Position numbers and translations under genes: made by a program | Part shown: piece after piece, positions 1-8,158 of the stretch | Layout of the letters: each line of letters opens with the position of its first letter | How positions within the stretch are numbered: the stretch's first letter is position 1 | NCBI RefSeq assembly: GCF_028688855.1 | Contig: NZ_JAQTXI010000024.1 | Span: 1 to 49,645, forward strand | Source: Neomegalonema sp. | Lineage (GTDB): Bacteria > Pseudomonadota > Alphaproteobacteria > Rhodobacterales > Rhodobacteraceae | Direction of reading: 5' to 3' | Length of the DNA: 49,645 bases | The notes under the pieces: model-generated | What the model was told of the DNA's origin: nothing | The model's database searches: none | What the model saw: the letters and a program-made list of their open reading frames with translations, nothing else

Positions 1-339
1 CTGATGACCCCCGACGGCAAGATCGTCGAGTCCGAGGCCGCCCACGGCACCGTGACCCGCCATTACCGCGAGCATCAGAAGGGCAAGGAGACCTCGACCA
101 ACCCCATCGCCTCGATCTTCGCCTGGACCGGCGGCCTCAAGCACCGCGCCAAGCTCGACGAGAACGCGGCTCTGGCCAACTTCGCCGCCACCCTGGAGAA
201 GGTCTGCGTCGACACCGTCGAGGCGGGCGCCATGACCAAGGATCTGGCGCTGCTCGTCGGGCCCGACCAGAGCTGGCTGACCACCACCGGCTTCCTCGAC
301 AAGATCGACGCCAACCTGAACAAGGCCCTCGCGGGCTGA
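1..339 (+). CDS. icd: NADP-dependent isocitrate dehydrogenase, C-terminal part
   Basis: This is the 3' end of a gene that begins before the window; about 112 residues are visible. Isocitrate dehydrogenase makes 2-oxoglutarate, CO2 and NADPH from isocitrate in the cytoplasmic TCA cycle. The visible part carries the family's C-terminal signature: [16 protein letters not shown], followed by [15 protein letters not shown] and a late segment reading TKDLALLVG. These belong to the NADP-binding and C-terminal region of the homodimeric eukaryotic-like type that is usual in alphaproteobacteria. The reading frame is intact to its TGA stop. A strong intrinsic terminator follows about 50 bases downstream, so icd is the last gene of its transcript. 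Confidence 0.95.
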   Translation: MMTPDGKIVESEAAHGTVTRHYREHQKGKETSTNPIASIFAWTGGLKHRAKLDENAALANFAATLEKVCVDTVEAGAMTKDLALLVGPDQSWLTTTGFLDKIDANLNKALAG

Positions 340-388
340 GTCCGGCGAGGCCGCCGCCTGACCGGAAGATCAGGGGATGAAATATTTC

Positions 389-420
389 GGGCGGCCTTCG
401 GGCCGCCCTCTTTTTTTTCC
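389..420 (+). terminator. Rho-independent terminator after icd
   Basis: A perfect 8-bp stem (GGGCGGCC, 389-396; GGCCGCCC, 401-408) closes a TTCG tetraloop and is followed by a T-rich tail with eight consecutive T's at 411-418. The strand and position fit termination of icd. Confidence 0.93.
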
Positions 421-513
421 GCGAAACGCCGCCTAGCTCCATGAGAGCGGCGAGGTCGCCGCGACGGCCCGGGACCGCGCGCCGGGGCTGAAACTCGTCA
501 TGGATTTCGAATC

Positions 514-618
514 ATGGCCGACAAGAAAGACTCCGGCAAGAAAGCCGCTCCCGCCGCCAAGACCGCCGCCGCCGCGCCGAAAGACGCCAAGGCCGCTCCG
601 CCCAGGAAAGGCAAGTGA
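514..618 (+). CDS. tiny Lys/Ala/Pro-rich protein (34 aa), hypothetical
   Basis: A 34-codon frame runs from ATG to TGA and starts MADKKDSGKKAAPAAKT. The product would be almost entirely Lys, Ala and Pro, like the basic tails of histone-H1-like or nucleoid-associated proteins. No domain can be recognised. The upstream sequence has no convincing Shine-Dalgarno, and a second ATG at 500 opens a different frame. The composition (lysine codons in a region where chance frames are arginine-rich) and the isolated position between the icd terminator and a convergent gene are the only support. It may be a chance frame. Confidence 0.35.
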   Translation: MADKKDSGKKAAPAAKTAAAAPKDAKAAPPRKGK

Positions 619-668
619 GCGGGCCTGACCGCAAGGCTCCCCCCTCAAGGCTCCACAGATGAATCGGC

Positions 669-694
669 GGCCCCTCTCCGCAAGGAGGGGGGCC
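669..694. terminator. hairpin between convergent transcripts
   Basis: An 11-bp stem with one G-T wobble (669-679 with 684-694) closes a GCAA tetraloop. It lies 26 bases beyond the stop of the leftward gene ending at 721 and downstream of the small rightward frame. Neither side has a good T-run, so it may act as a bidirectional but weak terminator or as an RNA 3'-end stabiliser. Confidence 0.45.
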
Positions 695-720
695 TCATGT
701 TTCGCGGAGGACGCCGGACT

Positions 721-2517
721 TCAGACCGCCCCGAGCCGCCAGAAGGGCTGGATCTCGCGGGCGGGGCCGACGGGGCCTTCGTCGGCCTGAGCCGCCACCG
801 AAGTCAGGCGCGTCTGGGCCGAAGGGTGGGTCAGCAGCTCCGCCGAGACTCCCGCTTCTCCGGGCCGCGCCAGCGCGCAGAGCGCCGCCGCCCTCAGGAT
901 GGTCTCGCCCCGGAAGACCACGCCGCCTTCGGGTCCGTCCTCGGCCTGCATGGGGCCCATGTGCAGCCCCACCGCCAGATCCGCCACGTCCGGACGCCGC
1001 CCGCTTTCGGGATCGGGCGCCAGATCCAGCAGCCAGATCGCCGCGCCCAGAGCGTCGGCCGGATCGGCGAAGACGAAGAGCGCGCCGTCTTCGGCGGCCT
1101 CGGTCAGGGCGCCCTTGCAGAGCCGCGCCAGTTCGGCCAGAGGCTCCACGTCGAGCGCGACCTCCGGGCCGGTGGGCCGCAGCGCCAGAGCCGCCGCCGC
1201 CTCGACCCGCGCGGGCGAGGCCCGTCCCAGCTGCATCGCGGGCCAGAAGCGCCGGAAGTCATGGTTCATCAGCAGCGCCGAAGGCCGCAGACGCAGCGCC
1301 GCGCCTTCGTCCACGCGTTCGAGGTTCAGCACGATCCTGCGCTGGCTGCGGTTCTCGAAGACCAGCGAGCCGTCGGGGGCTGCGCGTCCGCAGCGGGGGA
1401 GGTCGTCGGAGGCCATGCAGATGGGCGTCGGCTGGCCTGAGCCGAGGGCGAAGGGGTCGCCCTTGCGCCCGAGATGGTCGCGCAGCCGGTAGAGCCCCGG
1501 CGGAACCATGGCCGGAAACTCCCGGCGCTCTCCCGCCGCGAGGCACTGGCGCACCGCCACATGAGGCGAATCGGAGGGGGATTCGGCCGCGAAACGCCCG
1601 ATGGCCAGAGGTCGGCCTTCGAGGCGCGGCGTGAACATGGGCTCCACGGTTTCGTCGAGCGCGCCGGGCTCCTCGCAGCCGCAGACGGGGCAGGGGGGCG
1701 CGAAGAGCGCCTCCTCCAGCCTGGCGTGACGCCCGGCCCTCACGCCACAGGCGGGGCAGATCCGCCGCCAGGCGAGATCCAGAGCGCCGCCGCGCGCCGC
1801 CGCCAGACACCAGGCCAGAGCCTTGGCGTCCTCCGCCCCGAGCGCCCGGGCCAGAGCCGCAGGCCGCAGCGGCAGGATCGCCGATTCCGGCGCGGAAAGC
1901 AGGAACAGCGCGAATCCTTCGGCTTCGGCGCGGGGAATCTGGGCGGCGCGCAGCCGGGCGGCCAGCTCCGAGACCTTCGCCTCAGGCGGAGGCTTCGCGC
2001 CGCCCTTGAGCAGGAAGGGGGGTCTGGCGGGATCGCGCAGATGGGCTTCGGCGGCTCTGGCCTGCCTGTCGAAGGCGGAGACGGCCTGCTCCAGATAGCC
2101 CGCCGAGAGCATGGCCTTGCCGATCACGCCGACGGCCTCGGCCTCGACGGAATAGACCAGCCGCGTCCCGTCCTCGCCGTCGGGCTGGACGTGGAGCGCC
2201 GCCTGAGTCCGGGCGAAGGGCCCGGAGTCGTAGAATCTTTCGGCCCGCCACCAGAGCCCCTGGACCCATTCGCAAGGCTTTTCGCGCCAGCGGGCCGCGC
2301 CGCGACCTCCGGATCCTGCGCTCTCCATCAGCCGGGCGAGCGAATCGTCGAAGGCGGCCTTGACGGGCCTCATGCGGGGCGCGCCCAGCGCCTCGCCGAG
2401 CGCGGCCAGGTCGGAGAACAGCGCCCAGACGCGCGCCGGCGACGCCGGCAGCCGCCATTCGCGCGCGGCGCTGCGGACGACGCCGCCCGAAGGAGCCGGA
2501 TGGGTTCTGACCGCCAA
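721..2517 (-). CDS. SRPBCC / DUF5939 / degenerate class III nucleotide cyclase-like protein
   Basis: The 598-residue protein has three parts. Residues about 10-160 look like a START/SRPBCC ligand-binding fold (SPARVWALFSDLAALGEALG). Residues about 165-420 resemble DUF5939, with two CxxC knuckles (CPAC and CPVC) forming a probable zinc ribbon. Residues about 430-590 align with a class III adenylate/guanylate cyclase domain (DGALFVFADPADAL, then LAVGLHMGPM, then RPGEAGVSAELL). The FxDIxGFT metal-binding segment is not recognisable, and the NxxxR transition-state motif reads ILRAAA, so cyclase activity is unlikely. TTG is the probable start, with AGGAGG 11 bases upstream; an ATG occurs only about 48 codons later, inside the fold. 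The gene is transcribed divergently from ppiD. It could be a ligand-responsive regulatory pseudo-cyclase. Confidence 0.8.
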   Translation of the reverse strand: MAVRTHPAPSGGVVRSAAREWRLPASPARVWALFSDLAALGEALGAPRMRPVKAAFDDSLARLMESAGSGGRGAARWREKPCEWVQGLWWRAERFYDSGPFARTQAALHVQPDGEDGTRLVYSVEAEAVGVIGKAMLSAGYLEQAVSAFDRQARAAEAHLRDPARPPFLLKGGAKPPPEAKVSELAARLRAAQIPRAEAEGFALFLLSAPESAILPLRPAALARALGAEDAKALAWCLAAARGGALDLAWRRICPACGVRAGRHARLEEALFAPPCPVCGCEEPGALDETVEPMFTPRLEGRPLAIGRFAAESPSDSPHVAVRQCLAAGERREFPAMVPPGLYRLRDHLGRKGDPFALGSGQPTPICMASDDLPRCGRAAPDGSLVFENRSQRRIVLNLERVDEGAALRLRPSALLMNHDFRRFWPAMQLGRASPARVEAAAALALRPTGPEVALDVEPLAELARLCKGALTEAAEDGALFVFADPADALGAAIWLLDLAPDPESGRRPDVADLAVGLHMGPMQAEDGPEGGVVFRGETILRAAALCALARPGEAGVSAELLTHPSAQTRLTSVAAQADEGPVGPAREIQPFWRLGAV

Positions 2518-2783
2518 GATGCGCGCGTCCTCCTGGAGGGGTTGCGGAGAATCCCGATGGGGGATGGGTCTGGTTCAGGGGCGCCACCATACCGGACGCC
2601 AGGATGCGCGCAACCCTTCCGGCGCGGATCCTTCTGCGGATGAACTTCCCTCCGGGACGAAATCTCCGGCCCGGGCCTTCGCCCATGCGGCTGCGCCGCT
2701 TGCGCGGGTGGGGTCGGGCGCCTATCATCCGCGCCCCAGGAAGACCCCCCTCCGAAGCCCCCCGATCTCCGAAAGACCTCCTG

Positions 2784-4664
2784 ATGCTCGAAGCCCTCCG
2801 CAAATCCGCCGGCTCTCTGGTCGGCAAGCTCATCCTCGGCCTTCTGGTGGTCGCCTTCGCGGTCTGGGGGATCACCGACGTGCTGATGGGCAACGCCGGA
2901 ACCACGGCGGCGCGGGTTTCGGGCAAGGAGATCACCACCCAGCAATACGCCCGCGAATTCTCGGCTCTGGCCCGCAGCCTGCGCCTCACCGCCGAGGACG
3001 CCCGCAACATCGGCGTGGACCGCATGGCGCTGGACCGCCTCGCGGCGGGCGTCGCCATGGACGCCCAGGCCGAGTCCTTCGGGCTGGTGGCGGGCGACGC
3101 CCAGGTCACGCGCGACATCGCCGCCGACCCGAGCTTCGCGGGCGCGACCGGCGGATTCTCCCAGACGAACTACGTCGCGGTCCTGCGGCGCATCGGCATG
3201 CAGCCTCAGGATTACGAGGCGGGCGTGCGCTCGCGCCTGACCCAGGAGATGTTGCTTCAGGCCGCCGCCGGAGGCGCCGCTCCGCCGCGCTCCGCCGTCG
3301 AGGCGCTGGAGATCCACGAGAACGAACGCCGCGCCGCGCAATATCTCCTCTTCTCCTACGCCGAGGCCCCCGAGCCCGAAGCGCCCTCCGAGGAGACGCT
3401 GAAGGCCTTCCACGAAGCCGAGGCGTCGCTCTTCACCACGCCGGAGCTGCGCGCGGGCGACTGGGTGCAGCTCTCCGCCGCGACTCTGGCCAAACCCGGC
3501 GATCTGACCGAAGCCGAGATCCGCGCCGCCTACGACGCCGCGATCGCGCGGTTCAGCACGCCGGAATCGCGCCGCGTCGAGCAGGTGCTCTTCGAGGACG
3601 AGGCCTCGGCGCGGGCCGCCGCCCTGCGCGTGAAGGAAGGCGAGACGCTGATGCAGGTCGCCGCTTCTCTGGGGCGCTCGCCCGGCGAGGTCCAGCTCGG
3701 CTGGACCACCCGCGACCGTCTGCCCGCCGATCTGGGCGCCGCCGTCTTCGGCCTCGAGGGCCCCGGCCTGGCCGAGCCCTATGCGGGCGGCTTCGGCTGG
3801 ACTCTGGCGGGCGCGACCGAAGTCCGCCCGGCCAGCGTCACGCCCTTCGAGGAGGTCCGCGAGCGGCTGGCCGCCGAGATCGCCGCCGACCGCGCCCGGG
3901 CGCGTCTGCCCCAGGCGATCCTCGACATGGAGGATTACATCGCGGGCGGCTCCACCCTGGCCGAGGTGGCCGGACGCCTCGGACTGGAGGACCACCGGAT
4001 CTCCGAAACCGACGCCGGGGGCTTCGACGCCCGCGGCCTCTCCGCCGAGAACCTGCCGCCGAACTTCCCCGGCTTCCTGGAGGCGCTCTTCGCGGCGCGG
4101 CCCGGCGCGGCGCCGACCCGTCTCGACGGCCCCGGCGGCGACGCCTCGGTCTACTTCCTCCAGGCCTCGGCCTCGACGCCCGCGGCGCTGAAGCCCTTCG
4201 AGAGCGTGCGCGAGGAGGTTCTCCGCGCCTGGACCGACCGTCAGAAGCGCGACGCCGTGGCGGCGCGCGCGAAGTCCGCCGTCGAGCGGATCGCCGGAGG
4301 GGAAAGCCTGCTGGAGGTCTCGGCGGATCTGGGGACGACCGTCCAGGAGGCGCCGCTCTTCGGACGCCGCGAAACGCCGCTGGATCTGGGCGCCGAGGCC
4401 GTCTCGCGGCTGTTCCTCGCGGCCGAGGGCGCGCCCGTCGAGGCCGCCGCCCGCGACGACGCCGGACGTCTGGCGGCCGTGGTCGTCGAGATCAGGGATC
4501 CCTCCGCCGAGGAGGTCGCGGCCAACGTCGAGACCCGTCTGACCCAGTATGCGGAGCAGCTTCGGCGCGATCTCGAACAGGCCCTGATCGCCGAGACCCT
4601 GCGTCAGGGCGATCTGCGCGTCTATCCGGAGGCCATGGCCGCGGTTTCGCAATCGCTCTATTGA
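2784..4664 (+). CDS. ppiD: PpiD-type periplasmic peptidyl-prolyl isomerase / SurA-N chaperone
   Basis: The 626-residue protein begins MLEALRKSAGSLVGK and has one membrane anchor at about residues 16-36 (LILGLLVVAFAVWGITDVLM), so the bulk lies in the periplasm. The SurA-N-like chaperone region follows (VSGKEITTQQYAREFSALAR, then later FSQTNYVAVLRRIG). A parvulin-like segment and a long C-terminal helical part come after. In this family the protein helps outer-membrane and exported proteins fold near the Sec translocon. A reading frame extends upstream, but the ATG at 2784 gives the canonical short cytoplasmic N-terminus. The parvulin catalytic residues are not obvious, which is common in PpiD. 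Confidence 0.88.
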   Translation: MLEALRKSAGSLVGKLILGLLVVAFAVWGITDVLMGNAGTTAARVSGKEITTQQYAREFSALARSLRLTAEDARNIGVDRMALDRLAAGVAMDAQAESFGLVAGDAQVTRDIAADPSFAGATGGFSQTNYVAVLRRIGMQPQDYEAGVRSRLTQEMLLQAAAGGAAPPRSAVEALEIHENERRAAQYLLFSYAEAPEPEAPSEETLKAFHEAEASLFTTPELRAGDWVQLSAATLAKPGDLTEAEIRAAYDAAIARFSTPESRRVEQVLFEDEASARAAALRVKEGETLMQVAASLGRSPGEVQLGWTTRDRLPADLGAAVFGLEGPGLAEPYAGGFGWTLAGATEVRPASVTPFEEVRERLAAEIAADRARARLPQAILDMEDYIAGGSTLAEVAGRLGLEDHRISETDAGGFDARGLSAENLPPNFPGFLEALFAARPGAAPTRLDGPGGDASVYFLQASASTPAALKPFESVREEVLRAWTDRQKRDAVAARAKSAVERIAGGESLLEVSADLGTTVQEAPLFGRRETPLDLGAEAVSRLFLAAEGAPVEAAARDDAGRLAAVVVEIRDPSAEEVAANVETRLTQYAEQLRRDLEQALIAETLRQGDLRVYPEAMAAVSQSLY

Positions 4665-4782
4665 GGGGCTCGGGAAGGGATGCGGGCGGGAGGCCGGAGC
4701 CTTCCGCCCGTCGTGCCGTCCGGCGGCCTCCCGTCAGGAGGCCCGTTTCTCCCGGGGCGCGCCGGGGCTCGGCGGGAGCGGC

Positions 4783-4986
4783 TCAGGGCTGGTCGGCGGC
4801 GCGGCGACGCTCTTCGGCGCCCTCGGCGGGGAGCGGCGCGGCGTTGGGCTCCGGCCGGGCGACGGCCCGCGCCAGAGTCTCGGGCGGCGGAGCCATGTCC
4901 AGCCCGAAGTCGGCCTCTTCCGGCGCCTTTTCGGCGACGGGGGTCAGATCGCTCAGCCACTGCATCAGTTTTTCGCGCATTTCCAT
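4783..4986 (-). CDS. small hypothetical acidic/Pro-rich protein (67 aa)
   Basis: The frame encodes MEMREKLMQWLSDLTPVAEK followed by an acidic, Ala/Pro-rich tail, with no recognisable domain. The second ATG (MREKLMQ) may be the true start, because the purine-rich GGGG lies directly against the first ATG but at normal spacing from the second. A promoter-like AT-richer stretch lies upstream at about 4990-5060. An overlapping rightward frame (4680-5036) is arginine/glycine-rich and looks like a GC-driven shadow. This strand is the better choice because its N-terminal helix has normal protein composition. Confidence 0.5.
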   Translation of the reverse strand: MEMREKLMQWLSDLTPVAEKAPEEADFGLDMAPPPETLARAVARPEPNAAPLPAEGAEERRRAADQP

Positions 4987-5187
4987 CCCCCAGTTGTTCT
5001 GGTTTGGATCATCCTACCCTAAAGAAGCGGGCTTGAGAATAACGCCTGTGTGTTTCCCTGAAGGCCGAAGTCTTGTAGGCTTCCGGCGACGCGGGCGTGA
5101 CGCCGGTCCTCATTCCTCTTCGCCCGGGATCTTCGCCGGAGAATCCTTGCAGAAACGGCGCCAAGCCCCCTCCTTCCGGAGCCCCGC

Positions 5188-5670
5188 ATGTCCGTCTCCT
5201 CCACTTCCGTCCGCATGACCGTGAACGGCCGTCCCGTCGAGGCCGAGGCGCAGGCCCTGACCACGCTGGCCGAATATCTCGCCGTGGTCCTGGAGGCCGA
5301 GACGCCCGAACGGCGCCGCGCCGAAGGCCTGGAAGGGCCGGCGGTGGTCATGATGAACGGCGAATCGGTGAAGGCGGGGCGGGTTCTGGCGGTTTCGGCG
5401 GCTTCGGCCCAGATCCGCAGCTTCGGCGGCCTGGCGCGTCATGACGGCGTGCTGACGCCGCTTCAGCGGGCTTTCGTCGAGGCGGGGGCGATGCTCTGCC
5501 CCGACTGCGCCCCGAGCCTCGTCATGAGCGCGCTGGATCTGCTCAACCGCAACCCCATCCCCTCCGGGGAGGAGGTCCGGGACTGGCTGGAGGATTCGCT
5601 CTGCCCGGTCTCCGACGCCGACCGCGCGGTGTCGGCCGTTCTGGCCGCCGCCGCCGCGACGCGCTCCTGA
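5188..5670 (+). CDS. degenerate [2Fe-2S] subunit of the CoxS/XdhA family
   Basis: The 160-residue protein follows the small subunit of molybdenum hydroxylases from end to end: a beta-grasp start (VRMTVNGRPVEAEAQALTTL), PLQRAFVEAGAMLCPDCAPS in place of PLQxAFxExxxxQCGFCTPG, VMSALDLLNRNPIPSGEEV, and LCPVSDADRAV in place of LCRCTGY. The ferredoxin-type cluster motif (CxxxxCxxC plus a fourth Cys) is deleted or substituted, and the second cluster keeps three of four cysteines. It probably cannot hold the normal pair of clusters. It is followed 26 bases later by a matching FAD-subunit homologue, but no molybdopterin subunit is nearby. The frame is intact, so it is either neofunctionalised or decaying without a frameshift. 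Confidence 0.78.
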   Translation: MSVSSTSVRMTVNGRPVEAEAQALTTLAEYLAVVLEAETPERRRAEGLEGPAVVMMNGESVKAGRVLAVSAASAQIRSFGGLARHDGVLTPLQRAFVEAGAMLCPDCAPSLVMSALDLLNRNPIPSGEEVRDWLEDSLCPVSDADRAVSAVLAAAAATRS

Positions 5671-5696
5671 GTCTCCGTCCTGAAGGAAGTCGAAGC

Positions 5697-6527
5697 ATGG
5701 CCGCTCCGGATCATCTGCGCCCCTCCACGCTGCCCGAGGCTCTGGAGGCCCTGAAGCGCCCCGGCGCGCGGGCTCTGGCGGGAGGTCAGGCGCTGCTGCC
5801 CCTGCTGCTCGACGGGAGCGAGCAGGCGCGCAGCCTGGTGGAGATCGGGCATCTGGCCGAACTGCGCGGCCTCGACCGCGACGAGGAGGCCTTCTTCGTG
5901 GGCGCGGGCACGCGGCCCGTGGACGTCGCGGACACGCCCGTCGTCTGGACGCTGCTGCCCGCCTTCGCCGAGATGGCGGGCGCCATGGGCGATCCGCAGT
6001 TCCGCAACCGCGCGACGCTGGGCGGCGCGCTCGCCGAGAATCACCCTTCCTCCTGCTGGCTGGCGGCGGCTCTGGCGCTGGAGGCCCGGATCCAGACCGA
6101 CCGGCGCGAATTCCTCGCGGAGGAATGGACGCTCGGCGCCTTCGAGACGCCTCTGGAGCCGGGCGAGGCTCTGGTGGGGCTGCGTCTGCGGATTCCGCGT
6201 CGGGCGGGCTGGGCGCGGATCCGCGCGGGTTCGGGCTCGGGTTCGCCCTTTCCTCTGGCGAGCGTCTTCGCCGTCGAGACCCGCGAGGGCGCGGCGCGTC
6301 TGGGCGTGGCGGGCGGGCGCGACGGCGCCTTCCGCTGGCGGGCGGGCGAGGCGGCGCTGGAGGAATCGGGCTTCGCGCCGGACTCCCTGGCGGGGCTCGC
6401 GCCCCGCTCCGACGGGATGTCCGCCGACGAGCGGGCCGACGCGGCGCATCGGGCGCTGCTGGCGGGGCGGGCGGCGGCTCTGGCCGTGGCGCGGGCTCTG
6501 GAGATCCGGTCGGCGCCGGGGCTCTGA
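5697..6527 (+). CDS. FAD-binding subunit homologue of molybdenum hydroxylases (CoxM-like)
   Basis: The 276-residue protein matches the middle FAD subunit of the CO dehydrogenase / xanthine dehydrogenase family. It has an N-terminal HLRPSTLPEALEALKRPGARA, then the flavin motif AGGQALLPLL and the second flavin motif TLGGALAENHP (usual form TIGGSLAHADP). A C-terminal CO_deh_flav_C-like part follows (LAVARALEIRSA). Both flavin motifs are recognisable, so FAD binding is possible. The aromatic residues that usually follow (YEKF) are replaced by a Gly/Ser stretch (SGSGSPFPLA). It forms an operon with the degenerate iron-sulfur homologue. Without a catalytic Mo subunit in the window, the substrate cannot be inferred. 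Confidence 0.8.
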   Translation: MAAPDHLRPSTLPEALEALKRPGARALAGGQALLPLLLDGSEQARSLVEIGHLAELRGLDRDEEAFFVGAGTRPVDVADTPVVWTLLPAFAEMAGAMGDPQFRNRATLGGALAENHPSSCWLAAALALEARIQTDRREFLAEEWTLGAFETPLEPGEALVGLRLRIPRRAGWARIRAGSGSGSPFPLASVFAVETREGAARLGVAGGRDGAFRWRAGEAALEESGFAPDSLAGLAPRSDGMSADERADAAHRALLAGRAAALAVARALEIRSAPGL

Positions 6528-6638
6528 GGTCCGGAATCCTTCCGCCTGGCGGTTGATCCCGCCCCGGGCCTTACCTTCTCGCAAGAAGTGGCGGCTATCC
6601 TCGCGGCAGGACCTGAAAGGTCGGCGGGAGGATGGACG

Positions 6639-7055
6639 ATGAAGCGTATGGTGATGGAGGCCCTCGCGGCCTATGCGCTCTGCGTGGTTCTGGAGTCTCT
6701 GGTTCTGGGCGGCGCGGGCGCGCAGGTCTGGGGCGGGGTGCTGGGAATGAACGTCTTTGCGGCGTCCTTTCTGGCGGGCTGGGCGCATCTGCGGCGGCTC
6801 GGCGAGGGGGCGGCGCGGCCCGAGGGCGGCTTCTGGTGGAGCGCCTCGCTGGGGATCGGCCTGGGGCTGGCTCTGGGCGCGGTGGGCGCGGCGAACGCCT
6901 TCCGCGCGGTGGCGGCGATGCTGCCCGGCGGCGATTCGAATCTTCTTCTGGCGTGGATCTTCGTCTTCGGGACGCTCTGCGCGCGCATGAGCTTCCGGAC
7001 GCTGGCGGCCTGGCGCGACCTGCCGCCGCTGGAGAAGGGCGAGCCCGCCGCCTGA
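6639..7055 (+). CDS. small integral membrane protein, unknown function
   Basis: The 138-residue protein starts MKRMVMEALAAYALCVVLES and has about four hydrophobic segments (residues roughly 5-22, 30-45, 66-86, 102-118). It carries no charged catalytic motif. The ATG at 6639 is chosen because GGGAGG lies eight bases upstream at 6625-6630; an overlapping ATG at 6632 opens a low-complexity shadow frame. It stands about 110 bases after the CoxM-like gene and may or may not belong to that operon. It resembles small polytopic proteins of unknown function and no family can be assigned with confidence. Confidence 0.7.
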   Translation: MKRMVMEALAAYALCVVLESLVLGGAGAQVWGGVLGMNVFAASFLAGWAHLRRLGEGAARPEGGFWWSASLGIGLGLALGAVGAANAFRAVAAMLPGGDSNLLLAWIFVFGTLCARMSFRTLAAWRDLPPLEKGEPAA

Positions 7056-7196
7056 ACCGGAGTTCGCCTGAGGCGCACATTTCCGGGGCGAGGCTGGATC
7101 AAGGCGGAAACGGGGCGCGGATCATCATAATATGGTCCGAATCCTGCGTCAGATTGCCTGTCATGACGGCGCCGGAGGCGCCCTGGAGGACCTGAC

Positions 7197-7739
7197 ATGA
7201 ACAATCCCTTCTCCCGACCGGTTCTGCGTGGCGGCGTTCTGGCTCTTGCGGCTCTGAGCATGGCGGCGGTCTCCGTCGATCAGGCCGAGGCGCGCGGCCG
7301 CAACGACAACGCCGGCGCGGCCATCGCTGCGGGCGTGGTGGGTCTTGCGGTCGGCGCGATGATCGGCTCGGCTTCGGCCAGTTCGCCGACCTATTACGCC
7401 GCTCCGCCCGCGACCCCCTATTACCCGACCTACTCGGCCCCGACCTACGTCGCGCCGACCTATGCGGCCCCGACCTACTACCCGGCCCCGACCTACTACG
7501 CGGCCCCGACCTACGTGCAGCCGGCTCCGGTCTATGTGCAGCCCGCTCCGGTCTATGTGGCGCCGCCGGTCTACCGGGCGCCCACGACCTCGATCAACAT
7601 CGGCGTGGGCGGCGGCTGGTCGAGCGGCCCGCGCTGGTCTCCGCCGCGCGGCCATGGCGGCTGGGGCGGCGGCGGACGCTGGGACGACCGCGGCCATCGC
7701 GGCGGCGGACGCTGGGACGGCAAGGGCGGATGGCGCTGA
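7197..7739 (+). CDS. exported glycine-zipper protein with Tyr/Pro-rich APTY repeats
   Basis: The 180-residue protein has a signal peptide (residues about 1-32, ending ...QAEA). A glycine zipper follows at about 39-58 (AAIAAGVVGLAVGAMIGSAS), of the kind that inserts in or packs against membranes. A Tyr/Pro region of about 60 residues repeats APTYYxAPTYV and QPAPVYV. The tail is rich in Gly, Trp, Arg and His (GHGGWGGGGRWDDRGHRGGG). GGAGG stands seven bases before the ATG. The export signal, zipper and repeats suggest a cell-envelope or surface structural protein. It shares this plan with the next gene downstream, and a strong terminator separates the two. Confidence 0.78.
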   Translation: MNNPFSRPVLRGGVLALAALSMAAVSVDQAEARGRNDNAGAAIAAGVVGLAVGAMIGSASASSPTYYAAPPATPYYPTYSAPTYVAPTYAAPTYYPAPTYYAAPTYVQPAPVYVQPAPVYVAPPVYRAPTTSINIGVGGGWSSGPRWSPPRGHGGWGGGGRWDDRGHRGGGRWDGKGGWR

Positions 7740-7777
7740 GCCTCCGCAGTCCGCGGCGATCTCCTTCATGACTTCAG

Positions 7778-7802
7778 ACGGCCCCGCGAGGGGCCGTTTT
7801 CC
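7778..7802 (+). terminator. Rho-independent terminator
   Basis: The stem ACGGCCCC (7778-7785) pairs perfectly with GGGGCCGT (7790-7797) around a GCGA tetraloop and runs into TTTT at 7797-7800. It ends the transcript of the APTY-repeat protein. Confidence 0.85.
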
Positions 7803-8050
7803 GTTCTCCGCGCTCCGGATCCGCAGCGTCCGGAGGGCCCGCGCCAGATTCCACGCCAGATTCCACGTCCGCTTGCGGGGGCTGGGAGAGCGGGGCGATT
7901 CGGGCGTCGGCTTTCCTCGGGCGTCCTTGCGCGGGGTCGGCGCGCGTCCCGGGCGAAGAGATTCCGGCTCTGGAATGAACCATTTCCGGATCTGCGTATT
8001 CCGGCTGCAACGTTTTCCCGGATCTTCTCTGTTTACGGCGTATCGGGGGT
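7803..8050. other. gene-free stretch
   Basis: No convincing coding frame lies here on either strand; the open frames are arginine-rich shadows without ribosome sites. The right end passes into the AT-rich promoter region of the repeat protein that starts at 8159. Confidence 0.5.
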
Positions 8051-8097
8051 GATCTTCAAGATTATATCTTGGAGATTGTATTAATTTGAACCATAGT
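8051..8097 (+). promoter_or_regulatory. AT-rich promoter with inverted repeat CAAGAT-N3-ATCTTG
   Basis: A perfect 6-bp inverted repeat (8057-8062 and 8066-8071, 3-bp spacer) overlaps a possible -35 (TTGGAG, 8069-8074). After 17 bases comes a possible -10 (CATAGT, 8092-8097). This is one of the most AT-rich patches of the window and lies 60 bases before the repeat-protein start. A repressor bound to the palindrome would cover the -35. The assignment is inference from sequence only. Confidence 0.45.
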
Positions 8098-8158
8098 GCG
8101 AGGACATATCTAAACAGGAAGAGCCTTCTGGCTCCCGGATCGTTTCAGAGAGGCCCCC

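Noticed and set aside
697..1440. Plus-strand frame opposite the cyclase-like gene, starting just after a hairpin
   Set aside because: Arg/Gly/Gln-rich shadow with no domain; the minus-strand frame has three recognisable domains.
2370..4652. Long open frame on the minus strand opposite ppiD
   Set aside because: It is rich in Arg, Gly and Ala with no domain, mirrors the codon structure of the high-GC ppiD gene, and has no ribosome site.
4680..5036. 118-codon plus-strand frame after ppiD
   Set aside because: It is arginine/glycine-rich without motif or ribosome site; the opposite-strand 67-residue frame is more protein-like.
2360..5218. 952-codon open frame on the plus strand overlapping ppiD in another frame
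   Set aside because: Composition is almost all Arg, Gly, Ala and Pro; ppiD in the other frame has a membrane anchor and family motifs.
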